A stretch of 64,000 nucleotides of DNA from Symbiodinium natans (GCA_905221605.1 CAJNDS010000069.1:1-64000), one strand, 5' to 3'; shown: positions 30,951-42,118, numbered from the stretch's first letter. Program-made: numbers and translations. The notes: generated from the letters alone by a model not told the origin.

Positions 30951-31611
30951 GCCTCCAGGCGCTGAAGGCGCCAGCCGTGGCCTCGCAACTCCCGCGCCGC
31001 GCGCGCGAGGTGTGCGGAGCTCCCCAGGGAAGCCTCCGCTCTCCAGATCAAGAGGTTTCAGGGTTTAGGGTTTAGGGTTTAGGGTTTAGGGTTTAGGGTT
31101 TAGGGTTTAGGGTCAGGGGTTTGGGGGTTTGGGGGTTTAGGGTTTGGGGAAATTAGGGATGAGAGCTTAGGGTTTAGAGGTTTAGGGGTTTAGGGGTTTA
31201 GGGTTTAGGGGGTGTAGGGTTTCGGGGGTTTAGGGATGAGGGTTGGGGGTTTGTGGCTGGGTTGAGGGCATCCCTGAGGGATTTTAGGGTTGAGGGGTTG
31301 ATGGGGTTCAGGGGGTTAGATGCCAGCAGTCCCCAACCCTATCGCTTTGGGTTTAGGGTTTAGGGTGTGTCGAAAACACGGCAAGAGCGTGTATAAAACA
31401 CGAGCTTCACTGTCTCGTTGTTAAAGCGAGGGCGATTGCTGTTGCAAACGCCGCCGTGAGCGTCGCGTCTTGAGGTCAATGCTCAGGGCCATGAAACCCT
31501 AAACCCCAAGCCCCTATCTAAGCTACAGGTGCTTTTGGGAACTTAGGGCAAGACCCTGAATCACACTTCTTGAACACAAACAAGGTACAGTCGGATTCGC
31601 ATCCTTGTCAG

Positions 31612-31686
31612 GGGGCGGCATGGCCTGTCAGCAAGTTGGCGGCGGCCGATGCTTTCCAAGCCCCTTCCCTTGTCGCGCCTCGAACC
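31612..31686 (+). CDS. Candidate exon, unknown product
   Basis: After CTTGTCAG (31604-31611) the frame GAAWPVSKLAAADAFQ then APSLVAPRT is open until CCCTAAA repeats. Confidence 0.4.
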
Positions 31687-32498
31687 CTAAACCCTAACCC
31701 CCAAACCCTAGCCCAAAACCCGCAACCGTCAACCCTAATCCCTTAATCCTAAACCCCTAAACCCTAAACCCTAAACCCTAAACCCTAAACCCTAAACCCT
31801 AAACCCTAAACCCTAACTTCCCTAAACTCGAAACCCCAAATAACCCCTGTACCCTGACCTTACTCTCTGACCATCTGCTCTGCAACTGACACACAGGCCG
31901 AGGGGGCTTCGGGTTTCGGTTTCAGACTGGGCTTGGGGCTTAGGGTTTAGGGTGTAAGGATTAGTGAGTAGGGTTTAGGGGCTTTTGGGCTTAAGGGTTT
32001 TGGGGGTTCAGCGGTTTGGGGGTTCAGGGGTTCAGTGTTTCAGGGGTTCAGGGGTTCGGGGGTTCGGGGGTTCGGGGTTCAGGGGCTTTAGGGTTCAGGG
32101 AAAGGGTGCCAAAGACTTGGATGTCAATTTGCGAAAGGGTGAGAGAGCTTAGGACACCTGATCAAAGCTGTTGGTTCGCCTACAACCTAAACCCTAAACC
32201 CTAAATGCCAGGACCCTAGACCCTACACCCTAACCCAAAACCCTCAGCCGTCAACCCTAACCCTAAATCCTAAACCCCACTGCTCTCTAAAGTTGTCCGG
32301 ACCCACCTTGCGAGCGACAGCGCTTCCCAAGCCCCAAAACCCAAAGCCCTGCTGTCCTTGAGCTTCAGGGCTGACCTCCCCCCCCCCCCATTCAAAAGAA
32401 CCTTTCAGCCTTGAATAGCAAAATCCCTTAAGACATCCTTAACAACTCCCAACACACCCCCTCCCCCTGTGTGTAAAAACCCTAACGCCCCCCCTTAG

Positions 32499-32601
32499 AA
32501 GCCCCAGCGGGGGCCTTGAGGAATGCTGCTAGCGCAGCACTGCGCTCCATGTCGCCAAAGCGCGACAGGCAGTGGAGAGAGGCCTGGCTTAGAGCTTGGG
32601 G
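32499..32601 (+). CDS. Candidate exon, unknown product
   Basis: Follows CCCCTTAG. Frame APAGALRNAASAALRS then MSPKRDRQWREAWLR. Basic amphipathic composition. TTTCGGG-type repeats follow. Confidence 0.45.
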
Positions 32602-32649
32602 TTTCGGGTTTCGTAAAGGGTTGAGAGCAGGCTTTCTCAGCAGCTTGTG

Positions 32650-33240
32650 AGGCTTACAGCTTTCCTGTTCAGTGGGCGGGGGTCTTGCGTTGTTCTTTGT
32701 GGGACTTGCCTGCAGCTGAGGCTAAAACCTTGGTGCTTGGTGGGGGCTCGGGGCGCTTCGATTTAGGGTTGGGGCTGGGTTTAAGGGCTAGGGTACTTGT
32801 AGGGTTTCGGACAGCGCTTACAAGGGGGCGGAAGGTAGGCCCGAACTTGAGAATGGATGTCATGGCGGACACCCTGGCAGCTCAGGTCGCAGCAGGCCAG
32901 TCTTCGTGGTTGCTCACCTTACTTGCTTGACAAGGATGTGCAAAAAAACGACATTGGAGATCAAGATTCATATTGTGTGGCGGCCGATGCTCGCAGGCAT
33001 CCTCCTTGCAAGGAGGTCGTGCGGTGGCCCTGTCGGACACCCTTGAGGGCACTGCGTGCTATGCACTGCAAGCGTGGTGAGGGCAAGGAAACCTCATTTT
33101 CTGCGGCAGTAAACCGCACGTCAAGATGCACCAGGCACCACCAGCATGCAAAAAATGCCATCGCAATGTCGCGTTGACACTTTGTCCCTCTGAGCACTAC
33201 ACACCCTGGACTCTTCAGATGGTGCAGAAAAAAAAACCTC
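32650..33240. other. Unique region without a confident gene
   Basis: Open frames on both strands (93 codons minus at 32961-33242, 106 codons plus at 32857-33177) overlap. No recognised features. Confidence 0.35.
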
Positions 33241-33340
33241 AACCCCTAAACCCCAAACCCCTAAACCCTAAGCCCTAAGCCCTAAGCCCTAGACCCTAAA
33301 CCCTAAAGAGCCAACTACACCAGGCTGCCTGCAGCACACC

Positions 33341-33391
33341 ATGTCGACCAAGCCTCGGGTCAAGCTGGCGCGAGAAAGTGTTCAGCTTGAG
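33341..33391 (+). CDS. Candidate start exon, unknown product
   Basis: ATG shortly after CTGCAG opens MSTKPRVKLARESVQLE. CCCTAAA left, TTGGGGTTTAGGG right. Confidence 0.4.
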
Positions 33392-33535
33392 TTTGGGGGT
33401 TGGGGTTTAGGGTTTAGGGTTTAGGCTTTAGGGTTTAGGGTTTTGGGTTTAGGGCTTTGGGGCTTTGGGGCTCAGGGGGTCAACCCTGAACCCAAGGGGC
33501 AAGTTTGGGGGGGGTCAGAGTTCGGGGCCCTGGGG

Positions 33536-33610
33536 ATGCACCAGATCTTCGCTTGCGTGTTCGGTTCTGTTGGAGTCTACGTCGCATCTTGCTACGTGGG
33601 CTACACCACC
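33536..33610 (+). CDS. Candidate membrane-helix exon
   Basis: Frame MHQIFACVFGSVGVYVAS then CYVGYTT: one hydrophobic helix. Followed directly by a C-run and a CCCTATAAA array, so the exon end is unclear. Confidence 0.4.
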
Positions 33611-33622
33611 CCCCCCCCCCCT

Positions 33623-33762
33623 ATAAACCCTATAAACCCTAGAAACCCTGTAAACCCTATAAACCCTATAAACCCTATAAACCCTATAAACCCTATAAAC
33701 CCTATAAACCCTATAAACCCTATAAACCCTATAAACCCTATAAACCCTATAAACCCTAAACC
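33623..33762 (+). repeat. CCCTATAAA nonamer array
   Basis: About 15 tandem 9-bp units, very homogeneous. The repeat gives the open NPINPI / GFIGFI frames on both strands. Confidence 0.95.
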
Positions 33763-34303
33763 CCCGACTGTGGGTGCACGGCATGGTTGCCCATAAGTGC
33801 AAGGTTTTTTCTTGGCGCGCTTGCAGGTCTTGACAAAGTATCCTCTACTTGACTCAAGAACTTGTCTTGCGCTGGTATGTCCTAAAACCCCAGGCCCCAC
33901 ACCCTTCTCCCTTAAATCCGCCCCACGCCGCTTCTTGTCGCATCTCCCAATCACGCACAAACACGAGAACCAAGCCTGGAATTCCTGCTGCTCAATGCCA
34001 CAGAATACTCGCACGCTCTTTCCCAAAAAATCCTACGCGAAATCCAAGATCAGCCCCAAATCCGAAGCCCTTCAAATCCCCTATTCCCTACATAAAACCG
34101 CCCTAAACCCGAAGCTGCCTTCGCCGAAGTCTGCAAAACCCGGGTGCGAATGCAAAGCCATGATCTGCCAGGCTGCCATGCCGACCAAACCTGCCCAAGC
34201 AAGCTTTGCATGCGAGCTTCAGAGTATCGGAACTTTTGAACTTCAGCAGCAACTTCAGCACTTACAGCCCTAAAACCCTGAGCCTGAAACCACGGCTGAT
34301 GTC

Positions 34304-34371
34304 TCAGTGGTTTCGGCTTCGGGCCCAAGTAAGGGCGTACACGAAGCCCTGGTAGATCTTGCTGAAGGTCC
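34304..34371 (-). CDS. C-terminal exon, unknown product (34-38 kb gene)
   Basis: After CTTCAG (34377-34372) the frame SKIYQGFVYALTWAR then SRNH ends at TGA 34304-34306. Aromatic-rich end. Same strand as the exons at 34.6-38.6 kb. Confidence 0.5.
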
Positions 34372-34632
34372 CCCTACCCTAAACCCTATAAAACCTCAAT
34401 GCCAACCCACCTTAACCCCCCCCGCCCCCCCAACACCTGCCCGAGAATGGCAGAGCTCAGGTAGGGAATCTTTGGCATCGGGGCGAGAAGCCTATGAAAA
34501 ACCCAAGCAAACCCACAAGCCCCAAGCGCCAATCCCAAATCCGAACCCCAAACTAAACCTCAAGGCACTCTAAACCCTACACCCTTGACCCTGAACACTA
34601 AACCCCAAGCCCTAAACCCGTAAGCAGCCTAC

Positions 34633-34689
34633 CTGGTGCAAGGCTTCCGGTGCTTCCGCTGGCGAGGCGGCGAGCAAGCGCTGGGAGGC
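34633..34689 (-). CDS. 19-codon exon, unknown product
   Basis: Exactly 19 codons (ASQRLLAASPAEAPEALHQ) between AACTCAG and a GTAGGC donor (34632 downward). Confidence 0.5.
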
Positions 34690-34789
34690 CTGAGTTGTGC
34701 GCGGTTGAGGGCTAAGCCCCTGAAACCCACAAAGCCGGTGGACCCAAAGTCCCTAAACCTTGAACCCTGAATCCCTAAACCCTAAACCC

Positions 34790-34912
34790 TAAGCCCTAAA
34801 CCCTAAACGCTAAACCCTAAACCCTAAACCCTAAACCCTAAACCCTAAACCCTAAACCCTAAACCCTAAACCCTAAACCCTAAACCCTAAACCCTAAACC
34901 CTAAACCCTAAC
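34790..34912 (+). repeat. CCCTAAA array
   Basis: About 17 heptamers, nearly perfect, between two exons of the same gene. Confidence 0.95.
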
Positions 34913-34919
34913 AACAACA

Positions 34920-34984
34920 GGGAAGGCCGCCGCGTGGAGGTGGTTGGGCGAGCAGGGCTCCACCTTCTGAAGAATGCGACAGAC
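34920..34984 (-). CDS. Exon, unknown product
   Basis: After CTTCAG (34990-34985) the frame VCRILQKVEPCSPNHL then HAAAFPV. Upstream of the AG the same frame remains open (LNRAQLQ). CCCTAAA left, TTTAGGG right. Confidence 0.55.
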
Positions 34985-35989
34985 CTGAAGCTGGGCTCTG
35001 TTCAGGGTTTAGGGTTTAGGGTTCAGGGTTCAGGGTTTAGGGTTTAGGGTTTAGGGTTCAGAGTTCAGGGTTCAGGGTTTAGGGTTCAGGGTTTCAGGGG
35101 GGCATGCTCTAAGCTCGCCGATTTAGGCCGTGGGCCGTTTGGGATCTTCTGCTGAAGGGCACCTGTATGGGGGACAGCAAGATTCTGTGATACCTTGATG
35201 CCCCAGAAACCACATGTTAATAAGGGTACTCTGTTATGGGTTGGTTACTTTATAAGAGAACCGGAGTGCTAAACCGGCGCGGGACTTTCAGAGTCTGAAG
35301 GTTTAGGTTTCGGGTTTGGGGCTTTGGGCTTCGGGTATGGGGTTGGGTTCTGGGTCTAGGATTCGTTTTCGGGTTCGGGGCTTAGGGAATATTTAGCCTG
35401 CTAACTTGTAAGGTTTGGGGGTTGCAGAGCGACCATAACACCTCTAGACTCTAAACCCCCCAAAGCTTGAAGGATGCTAAGACCCTGGAAGCCATTTGGA
35501 ACCCACCAGAAACACCGAACCCCCACCCACCCACCCACCCCGCACATCCTGAATTAACACAAGGCAAACCTGTGAAAGCCGGACGGCTGAAGCAAAGAAC
35601 TCCTTCAACACCCAAAGCTCCCGAACTCGAAACACATAAGGCCCAACACAAACCCAACACGAGGTAAGAACAACTTGAAGCCTGCAGCCCCTAGAGCCCA
35701 GGGAACCCCAAACCCCTAAACCCCAGCCACTAAGCCGCGTCATGAACGCCCGTCAATCCTGAGAGTCTGAAGTCCGAAACCCAAAAAACCCTGACCCGAG
35801 CTCCAACAACACGCACACACACACAGAGACACACACTGAGCGCCTAAAACCCTACAAGCTCCAAAGCCCCTCAACCCTATTACACCCCTACACCCTACAC
35901 CTCAGACCCCAAACCCCAAGCCCCTAAGCCCTAAGCCCTAAACCCTAAACCCTAAACCCTAAACCCTAAACCCTAAACCCTAAACCGCA

Positions 35990-36069
35990 AGCCTCGTCCC
36001 AAGCCTGGAATCGCCGACTCGGCTCGGCAACCTGCGCGCCAGGCGCGAGCACGAAAAGCGGCGCGCATG
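35990..36069 (-). CDS. Exon, unknown product
   Basis: Frame CAPLFVLAPGAQVAEPS then RRFQAWDEACG. CCCTAAA left, a 90-bp TTTAGGG array right. Exon edges not resolved. Confidence 0.45.
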
Positions 36070-36566
36070 TAGGGTTTAGGGTTTAGGGTTTAGGGTTTAG
36101 GGTTTAGGGTTTAGGGTTTAGGGTTTAGGGTTTAGGGTTTAGGGTTTAGGGTTTAGGGCTTAGGGTTTAGGGTTCAGGGTTCAGAGTTTGGGGTTTAGGG
36201 TTTAGAGAATTAGGATTTAGGGTTTGGGGTTTAGGGTTTAGGGTTTAGGGCTAGGGCTAGGTTTAGGATGTTGGGATGCTCAGGTGCTTAGGGTCGTTGA
36301 GGGTTCGAAGGATGTTGCGGTTTGCTTGGTGTTTGGGGTTTGGGGATGTGTGCTTGGGGATGGTAGGGGATGCTGAAACCCTAAACCCTAGACAGTCGAG
36401 GATCGCAAATTAAGGCATAAGCTGCAAAAAACAATGGCTTCTCAAAGGCAGCTTTCAAAAATGCTGAAGAACCTTTGCAGACTTTCAAGGTTGAGGGGTG
36501 AGGCTTTTCGGGATTTGAGGCTATTTCGGGCTTTCAGGGCTAAGGCTTCAGTTGGGGACAATAGGC

Positions 36567-36623
36567 CTGTTCCGTGGCCATGGCGCGCGCCACGAACACC
36601 GAGGCGTAGCTGGCCAGTAGAGC
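36567..36623 (-). CDS. 19-codon exon with GC donor, unknown product
   Basis: ALLASYASVFVARAMATEQ lies exactly between TTCTGCAG and a GC-type donor, CAG|GCCTAT. GC donors are common in dinoflagellate introns. Confidence 0.5.
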
Positions 36624-37009
36624 CTGCAGAAGTTCTCAAAAACAAGCTCGATCCCCAGCTCTACGCCCGGAAAATCCAAACCCTTAGGCCTTAGGCGGTC
36701 TAAACCATTCATTAAACCCCGAAACCCTAAACCCTAAACCCTAAACCCCAATCCCTAAACCCTAAACCCTATACGAGACCATGTTTAGAAGCCCGAAGTG
36801 GCAGTCGGCCCTGACACCCTTAAGCGCAAGGAACTCTAAATCCATGAGGCTCCATTTGGGCCGCTCTGAGCTGCTCGAAGCTTTATCAAGTGCTTAACAA
36901 GGATGAAGTTTAAGGTCTATACTCCCCTTGTTGGGTCTTATATACATTAAGTAAAGAGAGACAAACAGAGGCTATACGTGTAGGGTTCAGCTTTTAGGGT
37001 TCAGGGCTT

Positions 37010-37130
37010 GGACCTGTCTTGCCCGACCTCGGTCACGCAAGCAGCGTCGGTACCAGGCGTGGCCTCTGCCCAGCGCGACGCGCAGGCACTGATCTCTCGA
37101 CCTGAGAAAGGCGAAGATGAGCTTGAGTAA
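37010..37130. CDS. Coding-like island, strand unresolved
   Basis: The minus strand reads LALLKLIFAFLRSRD then QCLRVALGRGHAWY; the plus strand reads SVTQAASVPGVASAQ then ALISRPEKGEDELE and a stop. Either could be an exon; position favours minus. Confidence 0.3.
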
Positions 37131-37319
37131 GGCAAGCCCGTTTGGGGTTTAGGGTTTAGGGTTTAGGGTTTGGGGTTTGGGGTTTAGGGTTTAGGGTCTT
37201 CAACTTCCTCCATTAAGTGTTTCACGTGCCTTGAACATCACTGGGACCCGAGCGAGTGATGGCAGCCACCTCCGCTAAAGGCGAAAGGCCAGGGTGGGAG
37301 GGACATGAGGTTCGGGTTT

Positions 37320-37588
37320 TAGGGTTTAGGGTTTAGGGGTTAGGGGTTGGGGTTTAGGGGTTTAGGGGTTGGGGTTTAGGGTTTAGGGTTTAGGGTTTAG
37401 GGTTTAGGGTTTAGGGTTTAGGGTTTAGGGTTTAGGGTTTAGGGTTTAGGGTTTAGGGTTTAGGGTTTAGGGTTTAGGGTTAGGTTTAGGGTTTAGGGTT
37501 TAGGGTTTAGGGTTTAGGGTTTAGGGTTTAGGGTTTAGGGTTTAGGGTTTAGGGTTTAGGGTTTAGGGTTTAGGGTTTAGGGTTTAGG
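37320..37588 (+). repeat. Longest TTTAGGG array in the window
   Basis: More than 30 near-perfect heptamers after a TTTAGGGG/TTGGGG start, with one GGTTAGG slip near 37480. Confidence 0.95.
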
Positions 37589-37672
37589 GCAGCAAAAGCA
37601 CAGGTGAAGGCCTTGGGTTTCAGATTTCGACTGCTACGCATGTGGCAATTTGGGATCTGGATTAGAGCATAC

Positions 37673-37759
37673 CTTGGGATGTTCCCGCTGATACTAGTCC
37701 TTAAGAGGGATTGTAGTATCCCGAACAAAGAATCTCCAAAACAGGCGGAACATCCCAAA
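37673..37759. mobile_element. MITE-like element, family A, diverged copy 5
   Basis: Ends CTTGGGATGTTCCCGC and GGCGGAACATCCCAAAG. The inner arms are shortened compared with copies 2 and 7. Confidence 0.65.
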
Positions 37760-37802
37760 GTATACCCCTGAGAGCTCAAGGCGCCAAAACTTCGTGCGGG
37801 TT

Positions 37803-37917
37803 AGTAGGGATGGGGGAATGAGGTACCCTACATAATCCCTTCTTGGGAAAAAAAATATATATAGATTTTAGATATATAGGGCGGTATAGGGTACCTCATT
37901 CCCTCATTCCCTACTAA
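37803..37917. mobile_element. MITE-like palindromic element, single copy
   Basis: AGTAGGGATGGGGGAATGAG and CCTCATTCCCTCATTCCCTA flank GTACCCTAC / GGGTACC arms and an AT-rich loop. Abuts the exon at 37947. Confidence 0.7.
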
Positions 37918-37946
37918 GCCCCGGTAAGAAAAGGGCAGAGACCGAC

Positions 37947-38025
37947 CTGTACCGGATCATGTTCAGCGGCCCCGCTGCCTCGTCCAAGGCAGCCAGGAGA
38001 TCCTCAGGCTTCAGCTCCTTGGCAG
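37947..38025 (-). CDS. Exon, helical protein of unknown function
   Basis: Between GGTAG (38030-38026) and a GTCGG donor. Reads AAKELKPEDLLAALDE then AAGPLNMIRY. Helical with an LKPEDL motif resembling LRPKDL in the next upstream exon, hinting at a helical-repeat protein. Confidence 0.55.
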
Positions 38026-38080
38026 CTACCGGTTGGGATGTTGAGGGTTTAGGGTTTAGGGTTTAGGGTTTACGGTTTAG

Positions 38081-38164
38081 GATGTAACAGTCCTTCATAG
38101 GGATTATGCTAGGGGTACTCGAATCCCTATTACGGACTGTTAGCATAAGGGGGAAGATCCCAAG
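38081..38164. mobile_element. MITE-like element, family A, 5'-shortened copy 6
   Basis: Retains AACAGTCCTTCATAGGGATT and its inverse ending GGGGGAAGATCCCAAG. The outer left arm is reduced to GGATGT directly after TTTAGGG repeats. Confidence 0.65.
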
Positions 38165-38511
38165 CTACAGGGTTCAGGGCCAGGGCTCCTGACCAGAACC
38201 AGAAACCCTCAAAACGAGGCTACAGCACGGCTCTCAAGCCCCCCAGCTTTACTCGCTGGGTGCAAAGAGGGCGCCCCCCCAAAAAAACCAAACCCCCAAC
38301 TCGGCTGTATACTCCTCAGCCCTGAAAACCCTAAACCGTGAAAGTGCCAGAGCCCCAAACCCCCCACCTTAAACCCTACATGAGGCTGCATTCGGGCTTA
38401 ACCCTAAACCCTGCCACCAGAATCCCAAACCACACCACCAGCGCTAAACCCTAAACCCTAAACCCTAAACCCTAGAATTCCTGGAGCCCCAAGCCTTGTA
38501 CGCCCGGGTAC

Positions 38512-38600
38512 CAACTTGGCAGCGCGCTGCTGCACGTGGAGGAGCCGCTGGGCCAAGTCCTTCGGCCTAAGCTCGACATCTTGGCGTTTTTTGCCTTTTG
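38512..38600 (-). CDS. Exon, helical protein of unknown function
   Basis: Frame KKRQDVELRPKDLAQ then RLLHVQQRAAKL ends at a GTACCC donor. The LRPKDL motif recurs as LKPEDL in the downstream exon. Confidence 0.55.
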
Positions 38601-38965
38601 CGAGGGCTAAATCCCTTGGCCATGTAGGAGAAACGGAGGCTCCGGGTTTAGGGTTTAGGGTGGGTTTAGGGTTTACGATTGGCCTGGGCAGGCGATTCGT
38701 CAGGCCCCTTTACATCACTGTGTTTGGTATCACCCCACCCTCCCAGAATCACTTTTCATTTGACGTTTATGTCCACTTTTCTTACTTGACTCGGCACTAC
38801 CTGCATGCGTGCTTACAAAAACCTTCCTCCGTCAGGGGTTGAAGGGCTTCCTTCAGAACACACTTGACTTAGACCCCAGGTTACAACCCTAAACCCTAAA
38901 CCCCTAAACCCCTAACCCCTAACCCCTAAACCCTAAACCCTAAACCCTAAACCCCAGGTGGCCGT

Positions 38966-39078
38966 TTGATGGCAGGGTCTGTCAGGGTCCCAGGGTCCGA
39001 ACCGTGCAGGGAGTTGGCTTGTCAGGAGAAAGTATCAGGAAAATGGTGAGGAGGGCTGAGGAAGTTGCAGGGTCCTAG
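38966..39078 (+). CDS. Candidate C-terminal exon, unknown product
   Basis: Frame VRTVQGVGLSGESIR then KMVRRAEEVAGS ending at TAG 39076. CCCTAAA left, TTTAGGG right. Confidence 0.35.
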
Positions 39079-39358
39079 AAAATCCCAGTCCAGGGTTTAG
39101 GGTTTAGGGTTTTGGGTTTAGGGTTTAGGGTTGAGGGTTCAGGGTTCAGGGTTCAGGGTTTAGGGTTTGGGGGCCCCGGGGGGGGGGCAAGCTGACAAAA
39201 CTTTTTGGGGCCGTGGGCCAGGCTGGGGCGCGCCGGGGAACCTTTCTGAGGGCTCCAAAAGCCCCAAAACCCCTAAACGTTGCCTTCAAGGTCTACATAT
39301 GCGGGCTTAGCGTTTAGGGTTTAGGGTTTAGGGTTGAGGGTTGAGGGTTGAGGGTTTA

Positions 39359-39460
39359 GAAGCAGCCGGCGCCTGCAAAGCCAAGCTGCACCACTTCGGC
39401 TTCGAGCGTGCATCGCTTGCACTGGCAGTCGAAGCCTGCGCATGTTGCTTTTGTGCCTAG
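39359..39460 (+). CDS. Candidate C-terminal exon, Cys-rich end
   Basis: 33 codons then TAG: EAAGACKAKLHHFGFE then RASLALAVEACACCFCA. The only AG just upstream is in the repeat itself (GGTTTAG) or in the following AAGCAG. Flank orientation is opposite to the usual pattern. Confidence 0.4.
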   Translation, partial: EAAGACKAKLHHFGFERASLALAVEACACCFCA

Positions 39461-39904
39461 CAAAGGCTCTAAAGCATGGTTTCTCCGGAAATACCCTAAA
39501 CCCTAACCTTAAACCACTCCCTAAACCCCGAAACCCTAAACCCTACACCCTAAACCCTACAACCCTACAACCTAAACCCCGAAACCCTACACCCCAGCCT
39601 GGCTTCGGGTTCTAGGGTTTTAGGGGCTTCTCGGGTTTTAGGTCTTTCGGGCATCTCGATTGCGGTCGATGCCCCGGAACTGGCGAGCCGACTTCCTTAC
39701 ATTACGGGGTTTCTGAAGGGGTTTTCGGTTTAGGGGTTACCTGAACTCCCTGAATATGGAAGAAAAGTTGGTCCTTTTGCCGGCTTGGGCTCTGAGATAG
39801 GGGAACCTCTGAGCCAAAGTCTCCAACTCCAAACCTCAACACCCAACCCCCGCCCACCTCCCCAAGCCCTACCCTGAAGCCCTACACCCACACCCAACCC
39901 TGTA

Positions 39905-39972
39905 GGCTCGTGCCTTTCTGTCGCCGGAGCTCGCCCCGGCGTAGTTCCACGGGCATCATCAGGGTACCTTGG
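39905..39972 (-). CDS. Candidate short exon, unknown product
   Basis: Frame TQGTLMMPVELRRGE then LRRQKGTSLQ; strongly basic. A long G-run lies directly upstream (39979-39998). Confidence 0.3.
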
Positions 39973-40205
39973 GTGCGGGGGGGGGGGGGGGGGGGGGGGC
40001 CTTTGGGTTGAAGACTTGGGGGTTGAGGGGGTGCAGGTGTTGGGCCCAGGAGTTTTCGGAGTTTAGGGTTTAGGGCATCCCTAAACCCTAAACCCTAAAC
40101 CCTAAACCCTAAACCCTAACCCCTAACCCCTAATCCCTAAATCCCTAAATCCCTAAACCATACTAGGGCCTGAACCCGAAACCCTAAACCCTTTGCAGGC
40201 TTCAG

Positions 40206-40281
40206 GTGGATGATACGGCCGCCCAAACCAGCTTGTGAGGGCTGGTTTCAGTGCCAGGACTGGTCGTTCATTAGGATGTAG
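40206..40281 (+). CDS. Candidate C-terminal exon with Cys/Trp motif
   Basis: After TTTGCAG and TTCAG the frame WMIRPPKPACEGWFQ then CQDWSFIRM stops at TAG. The C-x4-C pair with tryptophans recalls small zinc-binding modules but is too short to assign. CCCTAAA left, TTTAGGG right. Confidence 0.45.
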
Positions 40282-40539
40282 GGTTTAGGGTTTAAGGCTT
40301 AGGGTTTAGGATTTCGGGTTTAGGGTTTAGAGTGTTTCCGCAGTCTATAGCCTGTGACACAACCTATTGCCGAGAGTTGAGACGAGCTGAGTTCTTAACA
40401 GTGCAGTAGGTCTGAGGTCTGCCGGTGCAACCTATGTTTCTGTAATCTGTAGGGGAATTAAACCCTAAACCCTAAACCCTAAACCCTAAACCCTAAACCC
40501 TAAACCCCAAACCCCAAACCCCAAACCCTTCTTTGGGTT

Positions 40540-41400
40540 TAGGGTTCAGGGTTTCGGGCTTCATGGACCATTCGGGGCTGGCGTTGGTTCGGAGCTTCGG
40601 GCACTTTCCCTAACCCCTGGAGGCAGGTTTGTCAGACCTTGAACTTCAAGGTTTTTCAGGGATTTTGGACTTGGGGTTTAGCACACAAGAGCTGCAACTT
40701 CAACTCCACGACGAATCCTGAGCCCCAAGAGCCCAGTGCCTAGAGCCGAAGGTAACAACAACAATGATGAACACGAGGGCCTAAACCCTAAACCCTAAAC
40801 CCTAAACCCTGGCACATGGGCCATAGCGGCCCATGGCCTCCCTCCGGGATGCATCATTTCGGGGCTCGACACCCCTGCCCCACTCACTACACCCCCCCCC
40901 CCCCCCCAAAAAAAATGCCAGGACGCTATCGCATTTCGTTTTTAAGTAACTCCGCTAGCCCTCTCAGGCCAGCTTTCGTGATTGGGGGTTCTAGACGATT
41001 CATGGGGGCTTGTAGGGTTTCATGTAGGGCTTGGAGTCTCCATAGGATGAAACCACAGAGCCCAATCACTGGCAGGTTATCATGGGGGCCTTGTGAGTTC
41101 TCATCTCTCCACTTCCCTACAGCCCAAGAACTCGAATGTCGAATGTCCTCTGGGGAAGGCCGATTACTGTAACCACTATCATACACACCTCCTGAACTCA
41201 AATCACAAGAGTGCAGATTTTGCTAGGCCCACAAAGGGCCGAGTCTGTGCCAACGCATGGCAGGTGCTTTAGCTTCGAGCGTCAAACTTTCGGGCACTTC
41301 AATGCACCACAGAGCAGCGCATGCCGCAAAAATGGCGAAAGCTATGTGTAACTAAACGGCACATCGCATGATGCTTTACAGAAATCTGACGATTTCAAAA
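40540..41400. other. Stretch without a confident gene
   Basis: CCCTAAA tract at 40783-40810 and a C-run at 40892. A 118-codon plus ORF (40816-41172) crosses the C-run and is not convincing. Confidence 0.4.
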
Positions 41401-41406
41401 CTGACG

Positions 41407-41595
41407 TCAGCAGACTGTAATAATGGGCAGCAGCAGTTGCAGCAAGCATAGCTGCAGCCACCACCACCAGACCTGCTGCAACGTAGCAAGCCAGCCCCAC
41501 ATGCGCGGCTCATCTGTACAGGGCCGCGCCAGGAGGTGTCTCATCACGCTCACGATGCAGTCCTCGGCCATGATGCTGCGAATTAAGTTCAGGCT
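41407..41595 (-). CDS. Exon or C-terminus, unknown product
   Basis: Frame LNLIRSIMAEDCIVSV then MRHLLARPCTDEPRMW and a W/L-rich end, TGA at 41407. The plus-strand alternative is a low-complexity S/H/C frame. No telomere repeats nearby. Membrane-like end. Confidence 0.5.
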   Translation of the reverse strand, partial: SLNLIRSIMAEDCIVSVMRHLLARPCTDEPRMWGWLATLQQVWWWWLQLCLLQLLLPIITVC

Positions 41596-41919
41596 TTCAG
41601 GGAACTAGTACCGAGCTGTGCAAGGGAAGCAGAAGTTCTATCATGAAGCTGTCCTAACTCGCATCGAGGTGTCTATATACACCCTCAATCAGATTCGCGG
41701 CATGTTGGCTTGATGGGTTGGTCTTCAGACAATCCTCGCAATGTCAGAAATATACTATAGTGATTTGTCACTATATGTTTATAATGTTAATTTTCTATGC
41801 CAGTTGGGTTTTCTACTCTATATATATATATGTATAAAGCTGAACCCTGCTGTCTGGAATAGGCATGCGTTTCTTTTCTGATACTCTTCTGAAGAGGCCA
41901 CCAGTATCAGGCTGCTACA

Positions 41920-42118
41920 TCAATCACCTGGAATGAACCCAATACTGGCCGCAGATTCTTGGCCTGTTTGAGACGTCCTGTAGTCAAAGATCCGCTCAAC
42001 ACTCGTACCCCAAGCCCCACACCCCCCAGCACCAAAAGGGCCGAGCGACCAAAACTTTGAGAAGTAGGTGTTCCAGCTGCTGTTCTCTTTGGGAATCTGG
42101 TATGCCTGATGGTCCATG
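41920..42118 (-). CDS. Exon starting after TTTTTTTGCAG, unknown product
   Basis: A strong acceptor (poly-T then GCAG) precedes an open frame MDHQAYQIPKENSSWN then TYFSKFWSLGPFG. The true exon probably ends before the G-rich stretch at about 42020; a second short exon (KNLRPVLGSFQVIDVAA) may lie at 41907-41975. Confidence 0.5.

Noticed and set aside
30957-31057. GC-rich island as an exon
   Set aside because: Both strands are open with plausible peptides and no decisive splice signal, so it was not called.
33797-34273. 158-codon plus ORF
   Set aside because: Composition is low-complexity K/P/S from degenerate CCCTAAA-like sequence; only its end (near 34130-34265) looks protein-like and lacks splice support.
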